Source: Pseudomonas sp. UBA6562 (GTDB lineage Bacteria > Pseudomonadota > Gammaproteobacteria > Pseudomonadales > Pseudomonadaceae). From it: a stretch of DNA of 64,000 nucleotides. Position numbers and translations under genes: made by a program. The notes below the pieces were generated by a model. It was not told the origin of the DNA. It searched no databases and saw nothing but the letters and a program-made list of their open reading frames with translations. Location of the stretch: assembly GCF_002434265.1 (NCBI RefSeq), contig NZ_DJJS01000008.1:541667-605666 (forward strand), written 5' to 3'. Below, piece after piece: positions 38,126 to 47,620 of this stretch; position 1 is the first letter of the stretch; the number at the start of each line of letters is the position of its first letter.

Positions 38126-39790
38126 TCAGTGAGACACCGCGCCACTGGCGCCAAGGCCGGTCTGCGAGCGTACGAACTGCGGGAAGAACAGCGCACGTTC
38201 CTTTTCCGCCGCCGCGGACTTGTCGGTGATCGAGAAGAACCAGATACCGACGAAGGCGATGACCATGGAGAACAGCGCCGGGTACTCGTACGGATAGATG
38301 GCCTTTTCATGCCCCAGGATCTGCACCCAGATGGTTGGGCCGAGCACCATCAGGCCCACGGCGCTGATCAGCCCCAGCCAGCCGCCGATCATGGCACCGC
38401 GTGTAGTCAGTTTCTGCCAGTACATCGAAAGCAGCAGCACCGGGAAGTTGCAGCTGGCGGCGATGGAGAAGGCCAGGCCCACCATGAAGGCAATGTTCTG
38501 GTTCTCGAACAGGATGCCCAGGCCGATGGCCAGGATGCCTAAGGCTACGGTGGTGATCTTCGAGACGCGGATTTCATCCTTGTCGTTGACCTTGCCCTTG
38601 CGCCACACGCTGGCGTACAGGTCGTGGGACACCGCCGAAGCACCGGCCAGGGTCAGGCCCGCCACCACGGCAAGGATAGTGGCGAAGGCCACCGCCGAGA
38701 TGAAGCCCAGGAAGATGCTGCCGCCCACGGCATCGGCCAGGTGCACCGCCGCCATGTTGTTGCCGCCGAGCAAGGCGCCTGCGGCGTCCTTGAAGGCCGG
38801 ATTGGTGCTCACCAGCAGGATCGCGCCGAAGCCGATGATGAAGGTCAGGATGTAGAAGTAGCCGATGAAGCCGGTGGCGTACAGCACGCTCTTGCGCGCT
38901 TCCTTGGCGTCGGACACGGTGAAGAAGCGCATCAGGATGTGCGGCAGGCCGGCGGTGCCGAACATCAGCGCCAGGCCCAGGGAGAAGGCCGAGATCGGAT
39001 CCTTGACCAGGCCGCCCGGGCTCATGATCGCCTCGCCTTTGGCGTGCACCTTGATCGCTTCGGAGAACAGCGTGTTGAAATCGAAGCCCACGTGCTTCAT
39101 CACCATCAGCGCCATGAAGCTTGCGCCCGAGAGCAGCAGCACGGCTTTGATGATCTGCACCCAAGTGGTGGCCAGCATGCCGCCGAACAAGACGTACAGG
39201 CACATGAGGATGCCGACCAGAATCACCGCGACGTGGTAGTCCAGGCCGAACAGCAGCTGGATCAGCTTGCCGGCGCCGACCATCTGCGCGATCAGGTAGA
39301 AGGCCACCACCACCAGCGAGCCGGAGGCCGACAGGGTGCGGATCTGCTTCTGCCCCAGGCGGTAGGAGGCCACGTCCGCGAAGGTGTATTTGCCCAGGTT
39401 GCGCAGGCGCTCGGCGATCAGGAAGAGAATGATCGGCCAGCCGACCAGGAAGCCGATGGAGTAGATCAGGCCGTCGTAGCCGGAAGTATACACCAGCGCG
39501 GAAATCCCCAGGAAGGAGGCGGCCGACATGAAGTCGCCGGCGATCGCCAGGCCGTTCTGGAAGCCCGTGATGCGCCCGCCTGCGGCGTAGTAGTCGGCGG
39601 CGGAGCGGTTGCGCTTCGAGGCCCAGTAGGTGATCCCCAGGGTGAACAGCACGAAGGCCAGGAACATGGCGATGGCCGAGACGTTCAGCGGCTGCTTGTG
39701 CACTTCGCCGGTCAGGGCGTCGGCGGCGAAGGTGAGCGGGGCCAGGGTGGTGCCGGCCAGGGCGATCAGCGACGTGGAGAGGCGCATCAT
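38126..39790 (-). CDS. actP: cation/acetate symporter ActP
   Basis: A 554-residue sodium:solute symporter-family protein with about 13 TM helices; it begins after a cleavable N-terminal hydrophobic segment. The family stretches SAASFLGISALVYTSGYDGLIYSIGF and NCCxF-like SIAASCNFPVLLLSMYWQKLTTRGA fit the ActP branch, as does the length (about 550 aa). It carries out acetate and short-chain carboxylate uptake coupled to cations. Its ATG overlaps the stop of the DUF485 gene by 4 bases, so the two are translationally coupled. Confidence 0.95.
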   Translation of the reverse strand: MMRLSTSLIALAGTTLAPLTFAADALTGEVHKQPLNVSAIAMFLAFVLFTLGITYWASKRNRSAADYYAAGGRITGFQNGLAIAGDFMSAASFLGISALVYTSGYDGLIYSIGFLVGWPIILFLIAERLRNLGKYTFADVASYRLGQKQIRTLSASGSLVVVAFYLIAQMVGAGKLIQLLFGLDYHVAVILVGILMCLYVLFGGMLATTWVQIIKAVLLLSGASFMALMVMKHVGFDFNTLFSEAIKVHAKGEAIMSPGGLVKDPISAFSLGLALMFGTAGLPHILMRFFTVSDAKEARKSVLYATGFIGYFYILTFIIGFGAILLVSTNPAFKDAAGALLGGNNMAAVHLADAVGGSIFLGFISAVAFATILAVVAGLTLAGASAVSHDLYASVWRKGKVNDKDEIRVSKITTVALGILAIGLGILFENQNIAFMVGLAFSIAASCNFPVLLLSMYWQKLTTRGAMIGGWLGLISAVGLMVLGPTIWVQILGHEKAIYPYEYPALFSMVIAFVGIWFFSITDKSAAAEKERALFFPQFVRSQTGLGASGAVSH

Positions 39791-40098
39791 GGCTGCACCT
39801 CCTTGAGTACGGCTTGGTTCAACGCGTCGAACTCGCCGTTGGCGCGGCGTACGTAGATGGCCGTGAGGATGAAGGCGGCGACGATCAACCCGACCCCCAG
39901 CGGGATGCCCCAGGTGGTCGAGGAGCCGGGGCTGAGTTTGGCGCCGAGCAACTGCGGGCCATAGGCGATGAGCAGGATGAAGGCCGAATACAGCCCGAGC
40001 ATGATGCCCGACAGGATCCAGGCGAAGCGCTCGCGCTTGCGCACCAGCTCCTTGAAACGCGGACTGTTCTGTATCGATAGATAAATGCTGTCGTTCAT
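39787..40098 (-). CDS. yjcH: DUF485 membrane protein YjcH
   Basis: A 103-residue protein with two TM helices (about 32-50 and 62-84) and an N-terminal FKELVRKRERFAW, the DUF485 signature. It is the conserved first partner of actP in acs-yjcH-actP type operons; the role may be to stabilise or regulate the permease. It overlaps actP by 4 bases. The 288 bp upstream are shared with the divergent sensor kinase gene. Confidence 0.93.
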   Translation of the reverse strand: MNDSIYLSIQNSPRFKELVRKRERFAWILSGIMLGLYSAFILLIAYGPQLLGAKLSPGSSTTWGIPLGVGLIVAAFILTAIYVRRANGEFDALNQAVLKEVQP

Positions 40099-40386
40099 TG
40101 TTTTTGTCCTAGCAGCACAGATTAGGGAATACCCGTGTCAACTTTAGGCGCAGCGGTAAAGCCAACCAGACGACCTTAGTCTTAGATGCAACAGTGTCTT
40201 ACGCCCTGCGTAACAAACCTGAACATGAGCGATGCCTCTCCCCCGAGCATGCACCGGTTTGTGGAAGTGGCCCTTACCCCTGTGGAAGCCTCGGCTACAG
40301 ACCTTCGTCGAACCTGACGCGCATGCCCCCGACGTGCCAGACTCGCGCCTTCCGAACCGACCGTTCCACTGCCCTGCGGAGTTTTC

Positions 40387-43300
40387 ATGTCGTTGTCCAG
40401 CGGGCTGATCGCCGTCGTCGCCCTCGCCTACATGGCCATCATGTTCGCCATCGCCTTCTACGGCGACCGGCGCAGCACCCCCCTGCCCCCGCGCCTGCGC
40501 GCCTGGGTCTACAGCCTGTCGCTGGCGGTGTACTGCACCAGTTGGACCTTCTTCGGCGCCGTCGGCCAGGCCGCCGAGCAGCTGTGGGCGTTCCTGCCGA
40601 TCTACCTGGGGCCGATCCTGTTGCTGATCGGCGCGCCCTGGGTGGTGCAGAAGATGGTGCTGATCAGCAAACAGGAAAACATCACCTCCATCGCCGACTT
40701 CATCGCCGCCCGCTACGGCAAGTCGCAGAGCCTGGCCGTGGTGGTGGCGCTGATCTGCCTGGTCGGCGTGTTGCCCTACATCGCTTTGCAGCTCAAGGGC
40801 ATCGTGCTCGGCGTGAACCTGCTGATCGGTGCCAGCGCCGACGCCACCGGCACGCGGGTGCAGGACACCGCCATGGTGGTGTCGCTGGTATTGGCGCTGT
40901 TCGCCATCGTCTTCGGCACGCGCAGCCTGGACGTCACCGAGCACCACCGCGGCATGGTCCTGGCCATCGCCTTCGAGTCGCTGGTCAAGCTGCTGGCGTT
41001 TCTTGCGGTCGGTGTGTTCGTCGTGTTCAACCTGTACGACGGCTTCGACGACCTGCTCGGCCAGGCGCGCCAGTCGCTGCACCTGGAGCACTACTGGCAG
41101 GAAACCATCAATTGGCCGTCGATGGTGGTGCAGACCTGCGTGGCGATGATGGCGATCATCTGCCTGCCGCGGCAGTTCCACGTCACCGTGGTGGAGAACA
41201 TCGACCCGCAGGACGTGCGCATGGCGCGCTGGGTGTTCCCGCTGTACCTGGCGCTGGCCGCGCTGTTCGTGGTGCCCATTGCCCTGGCCGGGCAGATGCT
41301 GTTGCCCGGTACGGTGATGTCCGACTCGTTCGTGATAAGCCTGCCGTTGGCCGAGGCGCACCCGAGCCTGGCCCTGCTGGCCTTCATCGGCGGCGCCTCG
41401 GCGGCCACCGGGATGGTCATCGTCGAGGCCGTGGCGCTGTCGACCATGGTCTCCAACGACATGCTGCTGCCCTGGCTGCTGCGCCGCAACAACGCCGAGC
41501 GCCCGTTCGAGGTGTTCCGCCACTGGATGCTCTCGGTGCGCCGCGTGACCATCGTGGTGATCCTGCTGCTGGCCTACGTCAGCTACCGCCTGCTGGGCTC
41601 TACGGCGAGCCTGGCGACCATCGGCCAGATCGCCTTCGCCGCCGTCACCCAGTTGGCCCCGGCCATGCTCGGCGCGCTGTATTGGAAACAGGCCAACCGC
41701 CGCGGCGTGTTCGCCGGGCTCGCGGCCGGCACCTTCCTCTGGTTCTACACCCTGGTGCTGCCGATCGCCGCCCACAGCCTGGGCTGGTCGCTGGCGCTGT
41801 TCCCAGGGTTGGAATGGCTGCACGGCAACCCGCTGAACCTGCCGATCAGCCCGCTGACCCAGGGCGTGGTGCTGTCGCTGGCCGGCAACTTCACCCTGTT
41901 CGCCTGGGTCTCGGTGCTGTCGCGCACGCGCGTGTCGGAACACTGGCAGGCCGGGCGTTTCATCGGCCAGCAGAGCAGCGCCCGCCCCGGCCACCGCTCC
42001 CTGCTGGCGGTGCAGATCGACGACTTGCTCAACCTGGCAGCACGCTTCGTCGGCGAGGAACGCGCACGGCAGAGCTTCGAGCGCTTCGCCGCCTTGCAGG
42101 GCAAGAGCTTCAACCCCAGCCAGAACGCCGATGGCGACTGGATCGAGCACACCGAGCGCTTGCTGGCCGGGGTGCTCGGCACCTCTTCGACCCGCGCCGT
42201 GGTCAAGGCCGCCATCGAGGGCCGCGACATGCAGCTCGAAGACGTGGTGCGCATCGCCGACGAAGCTTCGGAGGTATTGCAGTTCAACCGCGCGCTGCTG
42301 CAAGGGGCGATCGAGAACATCAATCAGGGCATCAGCGTGGTGGACCAGAACCTGCACCTGGTGGCCTGGAACCGCCGCTACCTGGAACTGTTCAACTACC
42401 CCGAAGGCTTGATCGGCGTCGGCCGGCCGATCGCCGACATCATCCGCTACAACGCCGAACGCGGTCTGTGCGGGCCGGGCGAGGCCCAGGTGCACGTGGC
42501 GCGCCGCCTGCACTGGATGCGCCAAGGCCGGGCGCACACCTCCGAGCGGCTGTTCCCCAACGGTCGGGTGATCGAACTGATCGGCAACCCGATGCCTGGC
42601 GGCGGCTTCGTCATGAGCTTCACCGACATCACGCCGTTCCGCGATGCCGAGCAGGCGCTCAAGGATGCCAACGAAAGCCTCGAGCAACGGGTCGCCGAGC
42701 GTACCCATGAGCTGTCGCAACTGAACCAGGCGCTGTCCGAGGCCAAGAGCCATGCCGAAGCGGTCAGTCAATCGAAGACACGTTTCCTGGCGGCGGTCAG
42801 CCACGACCTGATGCAGCCGCTCAATGCCGCGCGGCTGTTCTCCGCCGCCCTGTCGCAGCAGGACGACGGCATGACCGACGATGCGCGGCAACTGGTGCGG
42901 CACCTGGACAGTTCGCTGCGCTCGGCCGAGGAACTGATCAGCGACCTGCTGGACATCTCGCGCCTGGAAAACCGCAAGATCACCCCCGATGTGAAGCCGT
43001 TCGCCCTGGGCGAGCTGTTCGACACGCTGGGCGCCGAGTTCAAGGTGCTGGCGGCGGAGAAACAGCTGGCGTTCCGCCTGCGTGGTAGCCGCCTGCGGGT
43101 GGCCAGCGACATCAAGCTGCTGCGTCGGGTGCTGCAGAACTTCCTGACCAACGCCCTGCGCTATGGTCGGGGCCCGATCCTGCTAGGCACGCGGCGCGAG
43201 GGCGAGCTGCTGTGGCTGGAGGTGTGGGACCGCGGTCCGGGCATCGCCGACGACAAGCTGCAGGTGATCTTCGAGGAATTCAAGCGCCTGGACAGCCACC

Positions 43301-43863
43301 AGACCCGTGCCGAGAAAGGGCTGGGGCTGGGCCTGGCCATCGCCGACGGCCTGTGCCGGGTGCTTGGCCACCCCTTGCAGGTGCGCTCGTGGCCAGGCAA
43401 AGGCAGCGTGTTCCGTGTCGGCGTACCGATCTCCCGCGCGCCCGCCGCTATCGCCGCGCCCGTGCCGGAGCAGACGGGTCAGCCGTTGGCCGGCTTGCAG
43501 GTGCTGTGCGTGGACAACGAAGACAGCATCCTGGTGGGCATGACCAGCCTGCTGGGGCGCTGGGGCTGCCAGGTGTGGACCGCCAGCAACCGCACGCAGT
43601 GCCAGGCGCTGCTGGAGAGCGGCCTGCGCCCACACCTGGCGCTGGTGGACTACCACTTGGACGAGGGCGAGACCGGCACGCAGTTGATGGCCTGGTTACG
43701 CACGCGGCTCGGCGAGCCGGTGCCGGGGGTGGTGATCAGTGCCGATGGGCGCAGCGAAACCATTGCCCAGGTACATGCCGCAGGCCTGGACTTTCTCTCC
43801 AAACCGGTCAAGCCCGCTGCGTTGCGCGCCTTGCTCAACCGTCATCTGAGCCTGGTGCACTGA
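40387..43863 (+). CDS. crbS: SSS-domain hybrid histidine kinase, CrbS/MxtR type
   Basis: A 1158-residue membrane sensor. Residues about 1-510 form a sodium:solute-symporter-like domain with 12-13 TM helices; then a linker, a PAS domain (about 640-755; GAIENINQGISVVDQNLHLVAW), a coiled coil, HisKA with phospho-acceptor His806 (AAVSHDLMQPLNAARLF), HATPase (about 910-1010) and a receiver domain with Asp1088 (LALVDYH). This architecture and the HD-L-M-Q-P-L-N-A motif match CrbS of Vibrio/P. entomophila and MxtR of P. aeruginosa, which act with the regulator CrbR/ErdR on acs and actP. No cognate regulator gene is present here. GGAG precedes the ATG. Confidence 0.87.
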   Translation: MSLSSGLIAVVALAYMAIMFAIAFYGDRRSTPLPPRLRAWVYSLSLAVYCTSWTFFGAVGQAAEQLWAFLPIYLGPILLLIGAPWVVQKMVLISKQENITSIADFIAARYGKSQSLAVVVALICLVGVLPYIALQLKGIVLGVNLLIGASADATGTRVQDTAMVVSLVLALFAIVFGTRSLDVTEHHRGMVLAIAFESLVKLLAFLAVGVFVVFNLYDGFDDLLGQARQSLHLEHYWQETINWPSMVVQTCVAMMAIICLPRQFHVTVVENIDPQDVRMARWVFPLYLALAALFVVPIALAGQMLLPGTVMSDSFVISLPLAEAHPSLALLAFIGGASAATGMVIVEAVALSTMVSNDMLLPWLLRRNNAERPFEVFRHWMLSVRRVTIVVILLLAYVSYRLLGSTASLATIGQIAFAAVTQLAPAMLGALYWKQANRRGVFAGLAAGTFLWFYTLVLPIAAHSLGWSLALFPGLEWLHGNPLNLPISPLTQGVVLSLAGNFTLFAWVSVLSRTRVSEHWQAGRFIGQQSSARPGHRSLLAVQIDDLLNLAARFVGEERARQSFERFAALQGKSFNPSQNADGDWIEHTERLLAGVLGTSSTRAVVKAAIEGRDMQLEDVVRIADEASEVLQFNRALLQGAIENINQGISVVDQNLHLVAWNRRYLELFNYPEGLIGVGRPIADIIRYNAERGLCGPGEAQVHVARRLHWMRQGRAHTSERLFPNGRVIELIGNPMPGGGFVMSFTDITPFRDAEQALKDANESLEQRVAERTHELSQLNQALSEAKSHAEAVSQSKTRFLAAVSHDLMQPLNAARLFSAALSQQDDGMTDDARQLVRHLDSSLRSAEELISDLLDISRLENRKITPDVKPFALGELFDTLGAEFKVLAAEKQLAFRLRGSRLRVASDIKLLRRVLQNFLTNALRYGRGPILLGTRREGELLWLEVWDRGPGIADDKLQVIFEEFKRLDSHQTRAEKGLGLGLAIADGLCRVLGHPLQVRSWPGKGSVFRVGVPISRAPAAIAAPVPEQTGQPLAGLQVLCVDNEDSILVGMTSLLGRWGCQVWTASNRTQCQALLESGLRPHLALVDYHLDEGETGTQLMAWLRTRLGEPVPGVVISADGRSETIAQVHAAGLDFLSKPVKPAALRALLNRHLSLVH

Positions 43864-45316
43864 CCTCCTGGGTCAAGGCGCGCTCCAGCAGGTCGGCCGG
43901 TAGGCTCTTGCTGGCGCGCGCGCCGAGCAGCTTGAGTTGCTCGCTGCGGCTGATCAGGTTGCCGCGTCCTTCGCACAGTTTGTTGCGCGCCGCCGCATAG
44001 GCTTTGTCGACCTGTTGCAGGCGATTGCCGAGTTCGTCCAGGTCCTGGATGAACAACACGAACTTGTCGTATAGCCAACCGGCGCGCTCGGCGATCTCGC
44101 GGGCGTTCTGGCTCTGCCGTTCCTGCTTCCACAGGCTGTCGATCACCCGGAGCGTGGCCAGCAGCGTGGTCGGGCTGACGATCACGATCTGCTTGTCGAA
44201 GGCTTCCTGGAACAGGTTCGGTTCGGCCTGCAAGGCCGCCGAGAAAGCTGCCTCGATGGGCACGAAGAGCAGCACGAAGTCGAGGCTGTGCAGTCCTTCC
44301 AGACGGTTGTAATCCTTGCCGGAAAGGCCTTTGACGTGGCTGCGCAACGACTGCACGTGCTGCTTCAACGCCGCCTGGCCGCGGCTATTGTCCGACTCGC
44401 TGACGTACTGCTGGTAGGCGGTCAGGCTGACCTTGGCGTCGACGATCACCTGCTTGTTGCCTGGCATCATGATCAGCACGTCGGGCTGGAAGCGCTCGCC
44501 GTCGGCGCTCTTCAAGCTGACCTGGGTCTGGTATTCGCGGCCCTTTTCCAGACCTGCGTGTTCCAGCACCCGCTCCAGGATCAGCTCGCCCCAGTTGCCC
44601 TGGGTTTTCTGGCCCTTGAGGGCCTGGGTCAGGTTGGTGGCTTCGTCCGACAGACGCTGGTTGAGCTGTTGCAGACGCTCCAGCTCCTTGCCCAGCGAGA
44701 AACGTTCGCGGGCTTCTTGCTGATAGCTTTCCTCCACGCGCTTTTCGAACGCCTGGATGCGTTCCTTGAGTGGGTCGAGCAACTGGCCCAGGTGCTGCTG
44801 GCTGGTCTGGGCGAAGCGCTGCTCGCGCTCGTCGAAGATCTTGGTGGCCATTTCGGCGAACTGCGCGCGCAGGGTATCGCGGGCCTGCTGCAGGTCCTCC
44901 AAACGTTGCTGATGGTTCTCCTGTTGTTCGCGCAGCTCGGCTTCCAGGCGTGCGGCCTGGGCTTCCAGGCGGCGCAGTTCGGTTTCGCGGTTGCTGCGTT
45001 CCAAGTGCCAGGCGTGGGCGGCGTCACGGGCGTTGTCCCGCTCGATCTGCAGCAGTTCCACCTCGCGCTGCTGGGCGGCCAGGTTGGCCTGCTTGAGCGC
45101 GTTGGCTTCGCTGAGGTCGCTGATTTCGTCGCGGGTGGCGTCCAACTGGGCCTGCAAGCCCTCCTGGGCCAGTTGCGCGTTGCCCAGACGCTCTTCGGCC
45201 ATGGCTTTGTCGCCCTGAGCTGTAGTGAGTCGCCGCTGGATCTGTAGCGCCCAACCCAGGCACGGCACGGCGGCCACGATGAAGCCCAGCAGAATGCTGG
45301 TAAGGTCCACGGCCAT
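43835..45316 (-). CDS. rmuC: DNA recombination protein RmuC
   Basis: A 493-residue protein: an N-terminal TM anchor (ILLGFIVAAVPCLGWAL, about 6-22), a long coiled coil (about 30-210), then the nuclease-like RmuC domain (GNWGELILERVLEHAGLEKG, then RFQPDVLIMMPGNKQVIVDAKVSLTAY, the conserved D-A-K centre). RmuC limits certain recombination and inversion events. The ATG at 45316 has GGGAG close upstream; the TTG at 45328 is an alternative. Its 3' end overlaps crbS by 29 bp in convergent orientation. Confidence 0.92.
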   Translation of the reverse strand: MAVDLTSILLGFIVAAVPCLGWALQIQRRLTTAQGDKAMAEERLGNAQLAQEGLQAQLDATRDEISDLSEANALKQANLAAQQREVELLQIERDNARDAAHAWHLERSNRETELRRLEAQAARLEAELREQQENHQQRLEDLQQARDTLRAQFAEMATKIFDEREQRFAQTSQQHLGQLLDPLKERIQAFEKRVEESYQQEARERFSLGKELERLQQLNQRLSDEATNLTQALKGQKTQGNWGELILERVLEHAGLEKGREYQTQVSLKSADGERFQPDVLIMMPGNKQVIVDAKVSLTAYQQYVSESDNSRGQAALKQHVQSLRSHVKGLSGKDYNRLEGLHSLDFVLLFVPIEAAFSAALQAEPNLFQEAFDKQIVIVSPTTLLATLRVIDSLWKQERQSQNAREIAERAGWLYDKFVLFIQDLDELGNRLQQVDKAYAAARNKLCEGRGNLISRSEQLKLLGARASKSLPADLLERALTQEVSAPGSDDG

Positions 45317-45393
45317 GGGGGCTCCCAATGCTTGCCAGAGAAAAGCCGCCAGCTTATCAGCTCGGCTGGATACGGGCCTTCATGCGCGTGGCT

Positions 45394-45720
45394 TCAGCCG
45401 TTCTGGTTGAGTCGGGCGTAGGCCTGCTGGGCCTGCGCATCGCCGGCACGCGCCGCCTGGCGCAGAAGCTCATGGCCGATACGACGGTCGCGGGGGTGGC
45501 CGCAATCACGGCACAGGAGTTGCCCCAGACGGCTTTGCGCCGCCACGATCCCTTGGCGGGCGGGCTGTTTGAGCAGGCGGCCGGCAAAGTGCTTGATGGG
45601 TTGTTTGTCACCCAGGCGGGGGCTGTCGAGCAGCCACAATGCCACCTTCAGAGACAAACGCTTGGGCTTTGGCAGCGCTTGGGAAGCGACGCTGGAAACG
45701 AATTTTTCGCGAAACATCAT
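45394..45720 (-). CDS. Sel1-repeat protein
   Basis: A 108-residue protein with one to two Sel1-like (TPR-like) helical repeats: ARQGIVAAQSRLGQLLC and HELLRQAARAGDAQAQQAYARL. The first 45 residues are basic and contain PKRLSLKVALWLLDSP, a segment I recall in related Pseudomonas proteins near rmuC. Start codons are tandem (ATG at 45720 and 45717); the frame is open further upstream but without family match. Likely a small scaffold protein; the partner is unknown. Confidence 0.75.
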   Translation of the reverse strand: MMFREKFVSSVASQALPKPKRLSLKVALWLLDSPRLGDKQPIKHFAGRLLKQPARQGIVAAQSRLGQLLCRDCGHPRDRRIGHELLRQAARAGDAQAQQAYARLNQNG

Positions 45721-46667
45721 GGGCGCACAGCAACAGCGATTTGGAAAAGCGCGCCACTCTACTCTTTTTTGCGAGCGATGGCTCGAACGCGTTCGAGAAG
45801 GTCTGGAAAAAATTTGATGATCATTTCTTGACGGTTTTGCTTCCAATGTCAGTTCCGCAGAGGGGCCGCGTGATGGATGCAAGGTCGACGACCCTTGGCA
45901 AGGTGCCCGTGCTAGAGCAAGCGCCGCCGACAATCCACAGAAGCTGTGGATAACTCGGTGGACAACCCCCCTCATCGGCCTGCAAACCCTTATAGAATGG
46001 GGCCTGCAGTCAAACTGACGATTTTTTCACCAGTCAAAAATAGTGTTTTTTTTCATTGACTTAAGCAAGCAGTCAAGGCATTGGCGATCGACAATCACCT
46101 GCGTGGCTGTGGGAAACCGTTTGCGTGGCCCGTGTGTACAAGTGCTGCGTCGCCATAATGTTCGCGCAGCAACAGCGGGTTGGCCTGGGTTGCAGGCAGG
46201 TTGCGGACGGCTGGTCAGGCCTTGTGTTTGCAGGCATAATGGCCGGCTTACCCAACGGCTAGCAAATAATGCTTGCACATCCACTTTCGTTGGGCTAAGG
46301 TTCGTCCCGTTAGTACCCAAGCAGAACGTCAATTCCAATCGTCCCGTCCTTGCGATCTCGTCTTCACGTCCGAAGCCTCGCTGAAACCAGGACCGACGCA
46401 CTCGATGATTCCCCTCACAGCCCATCGCTGATGCAGCGCGAATCACCTGATGATTGATCGGGATCTTCACCAGTGGCCTGAACCTATGCCCTGGCTCGTT
46501 GCCCACCTCCCCAAGTACCTACCAGCCAGCCCAGCGCACCACTTATCAGCGCCTTGCTGACTGCTATTTGTTCCAGCCAGGTTTTTCGCCGTTTAATAAT
46601 GGCGTCACTGGAACGTTTCTATAGTGCACGGATCGAATCCCGTGTCTTGAGCAGGAACCTCAAAAAA
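45721..46667. other. 0.95-kb intergenic region without a supported gene
   Basis: No ORF here has a credible start, composition or domain. Visible structure: three CAGTCAA boxes at 46007, 46033 and 46069 within an AT-rich stretch that also holds a T8 run and TTGACT, so a promoter is likely around 46000-46080. A long hairpin lies at 46570-46614 (GTTCCAG/CTGGAAC outer stem, CGCC/GGCG inner stem) directly upstream of TATAGT and the next small gene. The size, isolated promoter-like elements and hairpin leave room for a small RNA, but I cannot assign one. Confidence 0.4.
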
Positions 46668-46889
46668 ATGACAACTCATCATATCCAATCTGCCTTCGGA
46701 ACCCTTTCCCAGGCCTTCGCACCGCTGACTTGCTTGATCGTCGCACCACGCAAGGAAAGCTTCAGTTTCACCCTCGTCGACGAGAACGGCATCGCTTGCC
46801 ATAGCGAACGCTTGTACGTCGAGCAGTACAGCACAGCAGCACCGCTGCAAGCGGTCATCGACCGCACTCGCCAATCGCTCACTGCGTGA
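46668..46889 (+). CDS. conserved small protein of unknown function, 73 aa
   Basis: A 73-residue soluble protein (MTTHHIQSAFGTLSQAFAPL start) alternating polar and hydrophobic residues in a beta-alpha pattern: LTCLIVAP, SFSFTLVDENGIAC, then a C-terminal helix AAPLQAVIDRTRQSL. It vaguely recalls small Pseudomonas DUF1652-type proteins but I am not confident. GGAACC lies 8-13 bases upstream. It stands alone; promoter-like TATAGT is at about 46619. Confidence 0.6.
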   Translation: MTTHHIQSAFGTLSQAFAPLTCLIVAPRKESFSFTLVDENGIACHSERLYVEQYSTAAPLQAVIDRTRQSLTA

Positions 46890-47137
46890 TTGGCGAATAC
46901 CTGGCCATTCAAACCATGAATGCCAGCCTTATATAACTGCCTGACACCCTTCCGGCTAATCGCCACCCGGCATATCGACCGGGCCGTCAGGCAGTAATCG
47001 ATTTAAAAACAGCCCTTTACCTCATGATTCTCACACTACACTTCAATTCGAGTGGCGCTTGCCGCTTCCGACGGGCCTGATCCTCCCCTGCTGCCAAGCT
47101 CCAGCGCCCGTCGGCCCTTACTCGTTGCGAGGGCATC

Positions 47138-47620
47138 ATGGGTATCGCTGCCAAGGAATTGAGCCAGTACGTCATCCGCCCCACCCTGGTCTATCTCGAT
47201 CGGCATTGCGCCAGTGCCGAGGCGCTGCTGTTGGGCGTGGCGGCTAGCCAATCCTCCTTGGGCGCGGCATTGCATGATCGTCGTGGGCATGGCCTTTACC
47301 GTATCGACGAAAGCCGCCATAACCTTTTATGGGATAACTTCCTCGCACGCGATCCGGATATGGCCAGCCGGGTGCGCGGGCTGGCCAGTCAGCATGCCTT
47401 TTTAGGCGGCCCGCACCTGGAGTTGACGGTCAACCTGCGCTACGCCACGGCCATCGCCTGGCTGTTGATCGAACGACAGGCCACTGCATTGCCGGCCGCA
47501 GACGACATCATGGGCTTGGCACGCATTTGGCGACAAATTTTTAGCCCCCATGGCCGGCTCCGGGATTTCCGAATTGCCTGGGAAAACTGCGTTAATCCCG
47601 CTTTTTCGCCCGCTATTTAA
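47138..47620 (+). CDS. phage-structural/lysozyme-like protein, probably domesticated
   Basis: A 160-residue protein with the pattern I associate with phage-tail lytic-domain proteins: KELSQYVIRPTLVYL, then LLLGVAASQSSLGAAL, GLYRIDESRHNLLWDNFLARDPDM. In typical members the middle motif is AAQESxLG with a Glu likely to be catalytic; here it reads AASQSSLG, so the Glu is missing. No other phage genes are nearby. It is either a degenerate relic or a repurposed non-catalytic protein. GAGGGC precedes the ATG. Family assignment is from memory of the motif and is tentative. Confidence 0.55.
   Translation: MGIAAKELSQYVIRPTLVYLDRHCASAEALLLGVAASQSSLGAALHDRRGHGLYRIDESRHNLLWDNFLARDPDMASRVRGLASQHAFLGGPHLELTVNLRYATAIAWLLIERQATALPAADDIMGLARIWRQIFSPHGRLRDFRIAWENCVNPAFSPAI

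Noticed and set aside
40144..42903. Minus-strand open frame of 919 codons opposite crbS
   Set aside because: Low-complexity His/Gln/Arg/Gly composition with no known domain; the plus strand has all kinase and transporter motifs in order.
46027..46506. Minus-strand 159-codon frame in the non-coding interval
   Set aside because: No start signal, Arg/Thr/Pro-rich composition and no domain; it overlaps the likely promoter region.
46628..46646. tRNA-like T-arm sequence (CACGG-ATCGAATC-CCGTG)
   Set aside because: The loop is 8 rather than 7 nt and no acceptor, D or anticodon arms can be folded around it.
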